The notes beneath the pieces were generated by a model. The model had not been told where the DNA came from and ran no database searches. It was given only the letters and a program-made list of their open reading frames with translations. DNA of 64,000 nt from Alviniconcha marisindica (Eukaryota > Mollusca > Gastropoda > Provannidae), in assembly GCA_018857735.1 (NCBI GenBank), contig JABMCL010003121.1:1-64000 (forward strand). The letters are read 5' to 3'. The translations under genes and the position numbers were made by a program. This document shows, in pieces, positions 1 to 10,592 of this stretch (position 1 is the first letter of the stretch; every line of letters begins with the position of its first letter).

Positions 1-179
1 TGAAAGTAAACCCCGTTTAGCGGTGAAAGGGGAACCATGTTTAGGGGGGTAAAAGGGAAAACCCTGTTTGCAGGTGAAAGTGAACTTGTTTAGCAGGTGA
101 AAGTGAACCATGTTTAGCAGAGCAGGTGAAAGTGAACCATGTTTAGCAGGTGAAAGTGAACTGTGTTCTGTGTTTGCAG
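1..179. repeat. 24 bp tandem array running into a splice acceptor
   Basis: Imperfect copies of a unit of about 24 bp (core gtttagcaggtgaaagtgaa) run from the left edge to the acceptor tttgcag at 173-179. The unit resembles the junction itself: tagcag/gtgaaag in the array, ttgcag/gtgaaga at the exon. It therefore looks like a copied intron-exon boundary, as in many introns of the downstream gene. The first copies are more diverged. Confidence 0.8.
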
Positions 180-185
180 GTGAAG

Positions 186-390
186 AAGCGGAAGGATACC
201 TGGTAAAAAGGGTCTGGAGTTCCAGGTGACAGGTGTCCTGCAGAAGATTGAGAATCTGCAGCAGCAGCTCAGCCTGGCCATCCAAGGTCGCAAGTGGACG
301 GAGCGTGAAGGACTCATTGCGGAGAACGACCGGGCCAAGTTCTTCCAGGAGCATGTCCCAATCCGGTGTCTAGCACTTCCCGGCCCGCAG
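186..390 (+). CDS. Penultimate coding exon of an unrecognised gene (coiled-coil segment)
   Basis: The open frame reads KGLEFQVTGVLQKIENLQ, then a Q-rich amphipathic stretch and REGLIAENDRAKFFQEHVP. This looks like a helical or coiled-coil segment. The donor is cccgcag/gtggct at 390/391, in phase 0. The 5' limit is uncertain: the obvious acceptor ends at 179, but the good frame has a TGA at 181-183, so the exon either starts slightly later (AG at 184-185) or the consensus has an error. I do not recognise the family. The exon joins in phase to the terminal exon at 2,093. Confidence 0.6.
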
Positions 391-606
391 GTGGCTAGGT
401 TGATATCAAGTACAGATGTTAACAGCAGTAAATGTGACAGTGGGGGGGGAAAAAAAAAAGGGGGGGGGGGAACAGGGTGGCTGCTACTGTGCTAGTGTTT
501 TAAAACAAGTTTTGTGTTCTTTTTTTTTGGATTTTTTTTGTTGATTCAGTTGTATTTGAGAGACGCTGTGAATTTTCAAAGTTCCCGAATGAACAGTAAT
601 GTTTTG

Positions 607-686
<80 letters not shown>
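607..686. repeat. Poly(A) tract, 80 bp
   Basis: An uninterrupted run of 80 A, flanked by taatgttttg and gttgcatac. It may be the tail of a retroposed sequence, but no body is recognisable upstream. Confidence 0.95.
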
Positions 687-689
<3 letters not shown>

Positions 690-960
690 GCATACAGAGA
701 TTATTTGACACAGTTACTTCCCTTCACATGGGATTTCGTAGAGAAAGGGCAGCAGCTTGTCTGGGGCTAGGTGGGTTAACTGTTGTTTTGTGGCTATGAA
801 AAAAGGGCTTACCCCGGGGAAAAGTTTATTTGTTTTTTGTTGTTCTGTTAAATTAGGGTTCTTTTTCAACAGTTTATGTGTGTGGATAGCGTGACAGTGA
901 CACCAGTCATCTTGCTTTGCACATTTACCTCAGTCGTACATGTCGCATGACACTGACAGA

Positions 961-1279
961 TTGTTTTTACTTATATTTGTTCAGTGGTTGAGGCTGGATT
1001 GCTTTTACTTGTTCAGTGGTTGAGGCTGGATTGCTCTTACTTGTTCAGTGGTTGAGGCTGGATTGCTCTTACTTGTTCACTGGTTGAGGCTGGATTGCTC
1101 TTACTTGTTCACTGGTTGAGGCTGGATTGTTCTTACTTGTTCACTGGTTGAGGCTGGATTGTTCTTACTTGTTCACTGGTTGAGGCTGGATTGCTCTTGT
1201 TCACTGGTTGAAGCTGGATTGTTCTTACTTGTTCACTGGTTGAGGCTGGATTGTTCTTACTTGTTCAGTGATTGAGGCT
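961..1279. repeat. 34-35 bp minisatellite
   Basis: About nine copies of a unit with core cttgttcactggttgaggct followed by ggattgctctta. Copies differ by single substitutions (cagtgg/cactgg, gctctt/gttctt), as expected of a recently homogenised array. Confidence 0.9.
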
Positions 1280-1348
1280 GGTTAAGGCCTGTTCCCCATA
1301 CCAGTTGGTAGACAACACACGTGCTGCTATCACTCACTGATGGTTGTT

Positions 1349-1615
1349 TTTGTTGATCACTTTTATATAGCGCTATTCTCTGCTCTCGAGCAGACTCGCT
1401 GCGCTCTTGTCGCACGTCATTCTGTAGCTGTGGCTGGTGACTGTAGCCTTTCTGGCGCACTTTGAATATCCACAGATGTGGTGTACTTACACTCAGTGTA
1501 ACTTACAGCACTGTTTTTTTGTTACATGGCTGGTGCCTCGTGAAACTGATGCCGTGTCGGCACGTTCTGTGTACACTTACAACCATGCACCATGTCACAT
1601 CACTTCATGCAAAAC
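1349..1615 (-). mobile_element. tRNA-Lys-derived SINE, reverse copy, 5' truncated
   Basis: Read on the minus strand, this stretch matches the 3' two thirds of the SINE at 53,113-53,571. Shared blocks are the gcatggttgta segment, cagtttcacgaggcaccagccatg, a block like gtggatattcaaagtgcgcc, and the tail gagagcagagaatagcgcta followed by tataaaa. The tRNA-like head is missing. It abuts the array at 1,630. Confidence 0.75.
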
Positions 1616-1629
1616 CTCATACATCGGGT

Positions 1630-2060
1630 GTATAAAACCATGCTCCCTTGTGTAAAACCATATGTCATGTGTAAACCATGTACAGTGGTGTATAAAGCCA
1701 TGCACACTTGCGTAAAACCATGCGTCAGTGTGTAAACAATGCACTACATGTAAAACCATGCTCCCTTGTATAAAACCAAGCGTCAATATATATGTAAACT
1801 ATGCATGTATAAAACCATGCACACTTGTGTAAAACCATGCATCGCTGTGTAAAATCATGCACACGTGTGTAAAACCATGCACACTTGTGTAAAGCCATGC
1901 ATCGCTGTGTAAAACCATGCACACTTGTGTAAAACCATTCACACTTGTGTAAAGCCATGCATCACTATGTAAAGCCATGCATCACTGTGTTAAACCATGC
2001 ACACTTGTGTAAAGCCATGCGCCACTGTGTAAAGCCATGCACCAGTGTGTAAAACCATGA
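1630..2060. repeat. 20 bp-based minisatellite (gtgtaaaaccatgcacactt)
   Basis: Some twenty copies of a 20 bp unit, partly organised as 40 bp dimers alternating cacacttgtg with catcgctgtg. It lies directly after the reversed SINE. Part of the unit (accatgca, gtgtacac-like) resembles that SINE, so the array may have been seeded from its truncated end. Confidence 0.85.
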
Positions 2061-2092
2061 GTCTGAGCAAACCCATGCCCCGTTGTGTGCAG

Positions 2093-2411
2093 ACCGAGCA
2101 GAAACGGACGGCAGCAGACAAGGAGGCGGAGCGGCAACACCAGGAGAGGCTAATGGAAGGCTTTGTGGACGATCCGTCCGTTTCAGACATCTTAGAAGTG
2201 GTGGAGCGCCCCACGCAAGCTGCACCCAACCCCAGTGCTCCTGGAGGGGGCGGGACATCCTGGGTCAATCAAGCCAGAGGTCGAGGCCGAGGTCAAGGTC
2301 GTGGGTCCCAAGGAGGTAGGGGTGGAGGTCGTAGAGGGGGGGGGGTATGGTGGGGCTCAGTTTGAGCGTGGCGATCTCCCACCTCGCTTTCGGCGTAAAC
2401 CTCAAAATTGA
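2093..2411 (+). CDS. Terminal coding exon of the upstream gene, RGG/R-rich C-terminus
   Basis: The acceptor gttgtgtgcag ends at 2,092. The exon reads TEQKRTAADKEAERQHQERL, then a segment with MEGFVDDPSVSDILEVVERP, then a G/R-rich tail with RGRGRGQGRG and GGRGGGRRGGG. As assembled, the frame stops at 2,363-2,365 just after a run of nine G. One frame over after that run, the sequence continues QFERGDLPPRFRRKP and stops at TGA 2,409-2,411. That ending fits an RGG/arginine-rich RNA-binding tail far better, so a one-base error or polymorphism in the G run is likely. The coiled helix plus RGG tail suggests an RNA-associated protein; the family is not identified. Confidence 0.7.
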
Positions 2412-2419
2412 TTTTAAAA

Positions 2420-2425
2420 AATAAA
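2420..2425 (+). terminator. Polyadenylation signal AATAAA
   Basis: AATAAA lies 9 bp after the TGA at 2,409-2,411. The very short 3' UTR supports that TGA as the true stop and marks the end of the upstream gene. Confidence 0.65.
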
Positions 2426-2604
2426 TTAAGGAAAGGACTTGTCTGATTTGTCATAATGTTTGACAAGGTCACTGACCTTTTGTGCCTTGCAAAGCTGTAT
2501 GCAAGATGCAATTTACAGTGGAACCTTTTTAAGAATTCTCTTCCTGACAACATCTGTTTCAAACAGTGATCTGAAAATCTGTGTTGTACACTTGTTTGGT
2601 ATGT

Positions 2605-3125
2605 CAGTTCTGTTCAGACGTATTCGTGTTAAGAAGTCAGTCTTATGTTCCTTGTATTAAGAAGTCAGTCTTATGTCCCCTGTAGTTTTGTTCAGACACA
2701 TTTTATGTTAAGACACACTGATGTCTGTTAAAGTTTTGCTCAGACTCATTCATGTTTCAAAGTCACACTGATGTTCACTGTCGTTCTGTTCAGACACATT
2801 TTATTTTGTTGTTTTAAGTCACACTGATGTTCACTGTCATTCTGTTCAGACACATTTATGTTGTTGTTAAGTCACCCTGATGTTCACTGTCATTCTGTTC
2901 AGACACATTTATGTTGTTGTTAAGTCGCCCTGTGTTGTTGTTAAGTCACCCTGATGTTCACTGTCATTCTGTTCAGACACATTTATGTTGTTGTTAAGTT
3001 GCCCTGTGTTGTTGTTAAGTCACCCTGATGTTCACTGTCATTCTGTTCAGACACATTTATGTTGTTGTTAAGTCACCCTGTGGTGTTGTTAAGTCACCCT
3101 GATGTTCACAGTCATTCTGTTCAGA
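2605..3125. repeat. ~53-75 bp minisatellite
   Basis: About eight copies built on ctgttcagacacatttatgt, tgttgttaagtcaccctga and tgttcactgtcattctg. Period changes come from extra gttgttaagt blocks. It lies just downstream of the upstream gene. Confidence 0.85.
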
Positions 3126-3126
3126 C

Positions 3127-3190
3127 ACATCATCCTGAAATGACCCTGTGCGGTTGACAGGACATAAGAATCCCAGTACTAAGTAACCAA
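3127..3190 (+). mobile_element. SINE/LINE 3'-tail remnant (gtgcggttgac type)
   Basis: The sequence tgaccctgtgcggttgacag followed by gacataagaatcccagtact resembles the stretch at 58,224-58,285 and, more distantly, those at 51,700, 51,935 and 52,105 (gatgtaaccgcaatggttga ctgggcgtaaaac). This looks like the conserved 3' end of a dispersed retroposon. Only the tail is visible. Confidence 0.5.
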
Positions 3191-3960
3191 GTTCAGACAC
3201 ACATTCATGTTGACAATGTCCATGTTACATGTTACATATTCCCTGCCCCTGTGTCTTCTTCTTGAAGGGTTCCACAGCATTTTGGTTACTTGACTGCAAG
3301 CCAGCTTTTTCACTTGTGTGTGGCTGGCATGTAGCAAGTGGCACACTACATACCTGGCGGTGAATGTGAAATGACAAGTGCCGTGTCGCAAATTTTCAAC
3401 CGTCATTCTTTTTTTATGTGCCATACTGCATAATATCAACTATTATTCGCTGGCAGTGCCCTGTGTGATATCGACTGTTATTCATTGTAACCCTGTGTGA
3501 TATCTAGTAGGCAAAGTCCACTATATGACACCATGTTTCATAATATGAGCTATTTTTCATCCACTGTTTGTGCAGCACATCAACTATTGTTTACTGGTGC
3601 TGTCAGTGTCATAGTAAAATTCACTGACGCCATGCCCTGTGACCTGAACTGTTATTCTCTGGTGTCCATGATGCATATCAGCCAAGATTCAACAGTTCAG
3701 TTCAGGGCATGCGTAATTTCAGTTCAAACTCCAAAAGATCAGTAGGAAAGGAAAAAATCAAATCTGAAACAAGAACGACTGCTAGCATTCTAAAACAAGA
3801 TCCAAACCTATTTGCTGATTGTTTTTGTCTTAATAAATAGCAGTCTTTGGAAACTTTTATGTGTTTGGATCAGTAGGAAAGGAGTGCTCCAATCTGCTAC
3901 TAGATCATAGACAAATTATAAAAACGTCAGAGTTCATCATGAATAGAAAATACACTTTGT
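3191..3960. other. Intergenic stretch, no gene seen
   Basis: AT-moderate sequence with a loose repetition of ccctgtgtgatatc and tgttattca (3,450-3,660). The stretch gatcagtaggaaaggag occurs twice (about 3,738 and 3,868). No coding potential is visible. Confidence 0.6.
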
Positions 3961-3974
3961 ATGCAGGGGATGGC

Positions 3975-4490
3975 TATACATTTGCATACAGCACACACGC
4001 ACACGCACACTTTGTATGAGTGGGGTATACAGCATGCATGCACAGACAGGCTATGTAGATATCAGATGATTATGAATAGGAAACACACTTGGTATGCATG
4101 GTGTAGCTGTAAATTTGCACAAGGCACTCACCTACATTTTATATGACTGGGGTAGCTCTAAATTTGCATACTGCATGCACATAACACTGTTGGTGTGAAT
4201 GGGGTAACTGTAAATTTGCATAAGGCACACACCTATGTTTTGTATGACTGGGGTAGCTCTAAATTTGCATACTGCATGCACATAACACTGTTGGTGTGAA
4301 TGGGGTAGCTGTAAATTTGCATAAGGCACACACCTACATTTTGTATGGTTGGGGTAGCTCTAAATTTGCATACTGCATGCACATAACACTGTTGGTGTGA
4401 ATGGGGTGGTGTGGCTGTAAATTTGCATAAGGCACACACCTACATTTTGTATGATTGGGGTAGCTCTAAATTTGCATACTGCATGCACAT
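3975..4490. repeat. ~100 bp tandem array carrying octamer motifs
   Basis: Three and a half copies of a unit of about 102-108 bp, each made of two half-units: ggggtagctctaaatttgca and a ggggtagctgtaaatttgca variant. Each half carries a perfect ATTTGCAT octamer (inverse of ATGCAAAT). Octamers start at 3,980, 4,162, 4,214, 4,263, 4,315, 4,364, 4,421 and 4,470. Confidence 0.9.
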
Positions 4491-4494
4491 AACA

Positions 4495-4690
4495 CTCATA
4501 GTTCAGGAGCTGTGTGAGAGTCGAGGTGGCCATCCTGTGCTGTCCGTCCGAACGAGCCTTCTGGTTTCCGTGGATGTAAAGAATTATTGAACCGTGCTTT
4601 GGCATTGGTCTCAGCTTGTCCCTAATATGTCAACTGACATCTGAGGACATTAAGCAACACTACCTACCACCTACCTACCACTTGCATAAA
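4495..4690 (+). mobile_element. Dispersed repeat, copy A (inverted partner at 32,250-32,437)
   Basis: The stretch from catagttcaggagctgtgtg through gagccttctggtttccgtgg and ggcattggtctcagcttgtc to acatctgaggacattaagca is repeated, reverse-complemented and about 90% identical, at 32,250-32,437. It ends in a simple ctacctacc tail, as a LINE or SINE 3' end would. Internal coding is not recognisable. Confidence 0.8.
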
Positions 4691-4814
4691 TCTGGTATAC
4701 CTTGGGCAGTTTTGACACACATTCTGGATATTACACTTAATATGTATGTGTTGGAATCCTCTCCAAAATATTGAATGAAATTAATATGGAATAAAGACAA
4801 GAGATCAGTTATTT

Positions 4815-5264
4815 AAAAAAAAAAAAATTGTAGATGTGTGTGTGTGTGTTTTCTCTTTGTAATATTATGTAAATATAATGGTATAAACTTTCTCTTCTTT
4901 TTCTGCTTTAACATCTTGCCTTGCTAGGATTGTGGTGCTTTTCCTTTCGTGTTTGTGCTGCTTTTTGTTGTTTTCTTTGTTTCGGACAGTTGCACAGTAT
5001 CGCTTTTCAAAGTTGTCTTCCTTCTTTGAGTGTTGCTTCTTTTTGTTTTCTTTTTGCTTTGGGTGATGTTTCTTATTGTTTTTGTATTTCTGTGGATGTT
5101 TCTTTCTGTTTTCATTTGTTGCTCGGAGTGCATTTTTTTTCTTTTTCTTTTTTTCTTCTTCTTTTTTTACGTGGATTTTTTGTTTTGTTTTATGTCACTT
5201 TGACTATTGCTTTGTGTGTGTGTGTGTGTGTTGTGTGTTGTGTGTGTGTGTGTGAGTGTGGTGT

Positions 5265-5296
<32 letters not shown>

Positions 5297-5410
5297 GTGT
5301 GTGTGTGAGTGTGTGTGTTGTGTGTGTGTGAGTGTGTGTTGTGTGTTGTGTGTGTGTGTTGTGTGTGTGTGCATGTTTTCCTCTCTTCTTTTTTTAAATT
5401 TTTTTTTTAT
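4815..5410. repeat. Poly(T)/CT-rich tract and (GT)n microsatellite
   Basis: A T-rich pyrimidine tract (4,890-5,210) followed by an interrupted (GT)n tract at 5,212-5,374. All open frames across it are low-complexity. Confidence 0.9.
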
Positions 5411-5534
5411 TTTTATTTTTAAATGTATCACTTTGTCGTTGTTTCCTGTGAATATCTTGCTGTGATATTTATCATGTATGCAACTGTATCTGTGATAATT
5501 GTGTTAGCCATTTTTGTTGCTGACGTTTTGATTA

Positions 5535-6015
5535 TGTTAATTTGCTTGACTTCAGGCTGTATTTTAGGACTCATGTTTGTGTTTTAGGTTGTCTTTAGGC
5601 CCTGTTGTAGGACTCATTTTTGTGTATTTTGTGTTTTAGGTTGTCTTTTTGTGTGTGTTTTATGTTTTAGCTTGTCTTTAGGCTGTATTTTAGGACTCAT
5701 GTTTGTGTTTTATGTTGTCTTTAGGCCCTGTTGTAGGACTCATTTTTGTGTATTTTGTGTTTTAGGTTGTCTTTTTGTGTGTGTTTTATGTTTTAGCTTG
5801 TCTTTAGGCTGTATTTTAGGACTCATGTTTGTGTTTTAGGTTGTCTTTAGGCCCTGTTGTAGGACTCATTTTTGTGTATTTTGTGTTTTAGGTTGTCTTT
5901 TTGTGTGTGTTTTATGTTTTAGCTTGTCTTTAGGCTGTATTTTAGGACTCATTTTTGTGTGTTTTATGTTTTAGCGTGTCTTTAGGCTGTATTTTAGGAC
6001 TCATTTTTGTGTTTT
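5535..6015. repeat. ~137 bp higher-order array (tttaggctgtattttaggac)
   Basis: Three and a half higher-order copies built from two related sub-units: ttaggctgtattttaggact / catgtttgtgtttta and ggccctgttgtaggactcat / tttgtgta. Confidence 0.85.
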
Positions 6016-6169
6016 ATGTTTTTACTGAGTGCAGGGAACACCTAGATTGGCGCGTGGATGAAGAAACGAGGTTAACGGTTTGCTTGTCAGAAATACAGGT
6101 GTAGAGGTAAACAAGACTTCCACTTTCTTTGCATGTAGTTCTAGTTTGTTTACGTATTAACACAGCACA

Positions 6170-6360
6170 CAAATGCCACGCAGTGTTTTGTTTGAATCCA
6201 TGTTTTGAGCATTGGTGGAACACACAGGTGCTGCGCAGTGTTTGTGTGAATCAGTGTTTTGGGTGTTGGTGGAACACACAGATGCTACACAGTGTTTGTG
6301 TGAATCAGTGTTTTGGGCGTTGGTGGAACACACAGATGCTACACAGTGTTTGTATGAAAG
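6170..6360. repeat. 58 bp minisatellite, three copies
   Basis: Copies of cacagtgtttgtgtgaatca / gtgttttgggtgttggtgga / acacacagatgcta. The most 5' copy is the most diverged. Confidence 0.85.
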
Positions 6361-6499
6361 CTAACCTCGCTGTTTCAAATATCTTACGTCCCCCGTTTAA
6401 AAAAAACCTGAATCCAGCTTCAACTGGCTGGTTTTCAAATGAGAGCTTTGTTTTTTGCTTGTTTGTTTTTGGTTTAAATACACACAGTTCTTATCATCA

Positions 6500-6965
6500 T
6501 GTTAATAGCTAATGACCAGAATGCAGAAATATTAGTTGGTATTCACCAAGTTGGTCTTTTCATACTTGTTAGTGAGTTAATGGCAAAGGACTAGAACACA
6601 GAAATATTAGTTGGTATTCACCAAGTTGGTCTTTTCATACTTGTTAGTGAGTTAATGGCAAAGGACTAGAACACAGAAATATTAGTTGGTATTCACCAAC
6701 TCGGTGTTTTTGTACTTGTTAGTACATTATTTGTTTTGTTAATGGCAAAAGACTAGAACACAGAAATGTTACTGTTAGTTGGTATTCACCAACTCAGTGT
6801 TTTTGTACTTGTTAGTATATTATTTGTTTTGTTAATGGCAAAAGACTGGAACACAGAAATAGAAGTTAGTATTCACCACTTCAGTGTTTTCATACTTGTA
6901 AGTTTGTTAATGGTAAAAGACTAGAATGCAGAAGTGTAAGTTAATATTCACCAGTTTAGTGTTCT
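6500..6965. repeat. 75-90 bp minisatellite, about six copies
   Basis: Unit contains gttaatggcaaaggactaga, acacagaaatattagttggt and attcaccaagttggtctttt. Later copies have an insertion of tattatttgttt. Confidence 0.85.
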
Positions 6966-7039
6966 GTCATAAACGTACCAGATTGTGTTATTCATGGCTC
7001 TACACTTCGTCAGCCAACTGGTAGAGAGGGTGGGAAATG

Positions 7040-7900
7040 GGCTGTCATTTATTCATGGACATGCCAAATACTAGTAAGTGTTACATAGTTCACCAGGTGA
7101 AAAATAGACTGAGAGAACAAAGGAATATGATGTTATTCATAGACATACCAGATACTAGTAAGTGTTGCTCAGTTCACCAGGTGATAAGTAGAAAAGTGAT
7201 TTGTTGGATGCAGAACAGTCATAATTAAGATGAATGGAGCAGAGACTGGCATGTGATGAATGGAGCAGAGACTGGCATGTGATGACTAGAGCGGAGACTG
7301 GCATGTGATGAATAGAGTGGAGACTGGCATGTGATGAATAAAACAGAGACAGTCATGTGATGAATAGAGCAGAGACCACCATATGATGAATAGAGTGGAG
7401 ACTGTAGAGACTGTCATACGATGAATGGAGTGGAGACTGCCATATGATGAATGGAGTGTAAACTGTCCTAATTTTATGATGAATGGAATGTGGACTGTCG
7501 TATGGTGAACGGAATGTGGACTGTCATGTGATGAATGGAATGTGGACTGTCATATGGTGAATGGAATGTGGACTGTCATGTGATGAATGTGGACTGTCAT
7601 ATGGTGAATGGAATGTGGACTGTCATGTGATGAATGTGGACTGTCTTTGGTGAATGGAATGTGGACTGTCATGTGATGAATGTGAACTGTCATATGGTGA
7701 ATGGAATGTGGACTGTCATGTGATGAATGTGGACTGTCATATGGTGAATGGAACATAGACTAGCTGTCACCTGATGAATGGAGGAGACTTTTGTATGATG
7801 AATAGCATAGACTGTCTTATGATGAATGGAGCATAGACTGTCTTGTGATGAATAGACCGTAGACTGTTTCAAGGTGAATGGCACATAGAATGTCATCTAA
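7040..7900. repeat. Two arrays: ~105 bp dimer, then 24-28 bp minisatellite
   Basis: At 7,040-7,190 a segment with catggacatgccaaatacta / gtaagtgttacatagttcac is present twice. From 7,230 a 24-28 bp unit (gatgaatggagcagagactg / gcatgt) repeats about 25 times. Between 7,540 and 7,750 the copies form a higher-order unit alternating gtcatatggtgaatggaatg and gtcatgtgatgaatgtg. Confidence 0.85.
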
Positions 7901-8344
7901 CGAACGGAGCATGAAACTGGTCTCCCTTCCACTGGCAACTGAGGCATGTAACCTGTTCTGATGATTTTTGTTTTGTTTCCATGGTTACATCCAAAGAAAC
8001 CTGTAGGCCCTTTGCAGTTATCTGTCAAATAGCCTAGAGCCTACCCACAACACTATTAATTCCCTATCATTAGTATCATGTTCCCTGCATCAGTGAGACC
8101 AGTTCTTTCAGCCCAACACCGGAGGAAAACTGGAGGCTGACTGGCATGATGCACTGTGGGTTGACCTGCATCATGATTGCAGTGATTCATTCGGAATTAA
8201 AGGGGAACTGAACAGAAGCTCTGCCGATAGGAATGGAATGGTAAAATATACAAATGACAGTTTTTCGCTTGATTTATTATCATCATGTTTGTTAAAAATT
8301 GACGTTTGAAGGTTGAGCACATGCATTTGCATGCATGCAGGAAG

Positions 8345-8393
8345 GTGCACACGCACACACACACACAGACCCAACCACACACACTCACACACA

Positions 8394-8426
<33 letters not shown>

Positions 8427-8546
8427 ACATTCACACACACACTCTCTCTCTCGCACACACACTCTCTCTCACACACACACACATACATGCAGGCACACCA
8501 CACACACACACACACATTCACACACACACTCTCTCTCGCACACACA

Positions 8547-8579
<33 letters not shown>

Positions 8580-8582
8580 ACC
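8345..8582. repeat. (CA)n/(CT)n compound microsatellite
   Basis: Alternating CA runs and short ctctctct blocks, in two higher-order copies of about 110 bp (8,360-8,465 and 8,480-8,580). The long histidine/threonine frames across it are not genes. Confidence 0.95.
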
Positions 8583-8859
8583 AAAACCAAACCTGAGTGC
8601 TGCCATTTTTCAGCCTCATCATAAACAAGTCAGTGTGAACTTATACTTTGTACTAAGTTGTTTGAGTGCTTGACCTTTCAAACTTTGCATGACAGCTAAA
8701 CCTTTCTTTGGCCTTGAGCTGCTGAAACCAGTTTTGGTGAGCTTCACTTCTCATGAGAATTAATCTTCAGACTTTAAGACTGCCCGGTGAATTCATGTCT
8801 TGAGCACTCGGCTCAGAGCAGATGCTCTGAATCATGTCCTGTAGCAAATGGAGCCAAAG

Positions 8860-9155
8860 CACCCTATAGGACCTGGAGCAAAGAGTGGCAGAGCACCCTG
8901 GTGACACTATAACAGACAGGGGCAGAGCACCCTGGTGACCCTATAACAGACAGGGGCAGAGCACCCTGGTGACCCTATAGCAAAGAAGGGCAGAGCACCC
9001 TGGTGACACTATAACAGACAGGGGCAGAGCACCCTGCTGACACCATAGCAGGCAGGGGTAGAGCACCCTGGTGACCCTATAGCAAAGAGGGGCAGAGCAC
9101 CCTGGGGACCCTATAGCAAACAGGGGCAGAGCACCCTGGTGACCCTACAGAAAAT
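8860..9155. repeat. ~35 bp minisatellite, eight copies
   Basis: Unit: ggggcagagcaccctggtga / ccctatagcaaacag. The nearby sequence at 8,820-8,860 looks like a decayed edge copy. Confidence 0.9.
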
Positions 9156-10330
9156 GGAGCGTAGATGGGAAATGACATGATCTTTGTGTAAGTGTGGTCT
9201 TCACATCTGTTGATCAATGGTCTGTAATCTTAAATTGACCGCCAGAACACAAACCTGTTTCATTCATTTGCTATTGTCTGTTTTTGTTGTGGCTTTTGTT
9301 TTGATTTTGATTTGATTTTTTAATTGGTAATGTTTAATGGTTTTTGTTGTTCCTTTATTGACTTAACAGAGATATTTTAATGATACTGACCTGTTGAACA
9401 ACAACCATGACATATGCACAGAGTTAACCATTTCTGTTTCAGTTTTTGGTTTGTTTGTTTTGCTTTTGTTTCTGAAAAGGAAGGTTGGGTCATTTTTGAG
9501 GATGTGATATCGGGATGGAATTTACACCGTGGAGTTTGAATGCAGCACATTTTAAGTAAGAAACACTCGCTGTTTAAGTTCTGCAAAATCCTAACCAGCA
9601 AGTCCTGGCAAACAGGAGGATTTTTTGTGTCAGTTATTCACAGGATAAAAACAAACGTTGCGTGGACCTTTTTATGGACACGGTAAATTAACCTTAGAAG
9701 TGAGGGTTTTAAATGAGACGTAAGCTGCTGTCCGCTGTCTCTGCTGAGGTCATCCTCATGACCTTGCAGCCTCAGCCTGACCTATGATTTAACAAGCTAT
9801 CTTTTGAAGATGTTACCACAGAGATTCATCCAACTGCCATCGAAAAATGAAAACCACATGTAGAGTTACAAGTTTAACCAATTTTTTTTTTTACAATGAC
9901 CCCCCTGCCCCCCCCCCCCCCCCCCCCAAAAACAACAACAACAACACACACACAAAAACTAAGCACAAAGAGGGAAAAAAGGTTGTTTTATTTTTTATTT
10001 TCAGTGATTATTGTGTAAACACTTCAGTAAATAAAGGTTGGTAATAAAGATGGGAATGTCACATTATTATTATTCGTCTCTGTTTGTGCCTTGTTCTTCA
10101 TACAGAAGACATCAACAGGTGACTTGTTCTGCCGTGGACAAGTTGACGGCTGTTGTAATATCTGCGTGTTATGTTTTTTTGCTACCAGCAGAACATGTTT
10201 ACAGTCTATAATTATGCTTTCTGTACACATTTCTTGTGCCGTGGACCATTTCTTTGAGTATTGCAGCAATGAATGAAAACAACTATTTCTGTGTCGTTTG
10301 TTGAATGACAGTTGTTTGTGTGCTGTGTTT

Positions 10331-10387
<57 letters not shown>

Positions 10388-10570
10388 TATAAATTCATAA
10401 AACATAATAGGGGCCTTGACTTCGTAGTTTTATCGTCCTTTTAATTAAATGCAATTCAATGTTCCCATGAGAGACAAATGATTTTGAAACCCAAACAAGA
10501 GCTGTTATGTGATATCTTGATAGTTAATAAATCGTTCTGTACATGCTGGAATGTATGCCCTTGCAACATG
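9156..10570. other. Intergenic stretch without a recognisable gene
   Basis: Mostly unique sequence. It includes a C-rich homopolymer block (9,900-9,927) and a (CA)n tract at 10,334-10,385. The open frames are short and without family signatures. Confidence 0.6.
10334..10385. repeat. (CA)n microsatellite
   Basis: An uninterrupted run of about 25 CA units. Confidence 0.98.
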
Positions 10571-10592
10571 TTGTTAAGTAAACGCTGCTTCA

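Larger units (their letters stand above)
391..2092 (+). other. Last intron of the upstream gene
   Basis: Phase-0 intron from gtggct to gtgtgcag. It contains a run of exactly 80 A (607-686), about 270 bp without visible features (690-960), a 34-35 bp minisatellite (961-1,279), a reversed SINE (1,349-1,615) and a 20 bp-based array (1,630-2,060). Confidence 0.6.
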
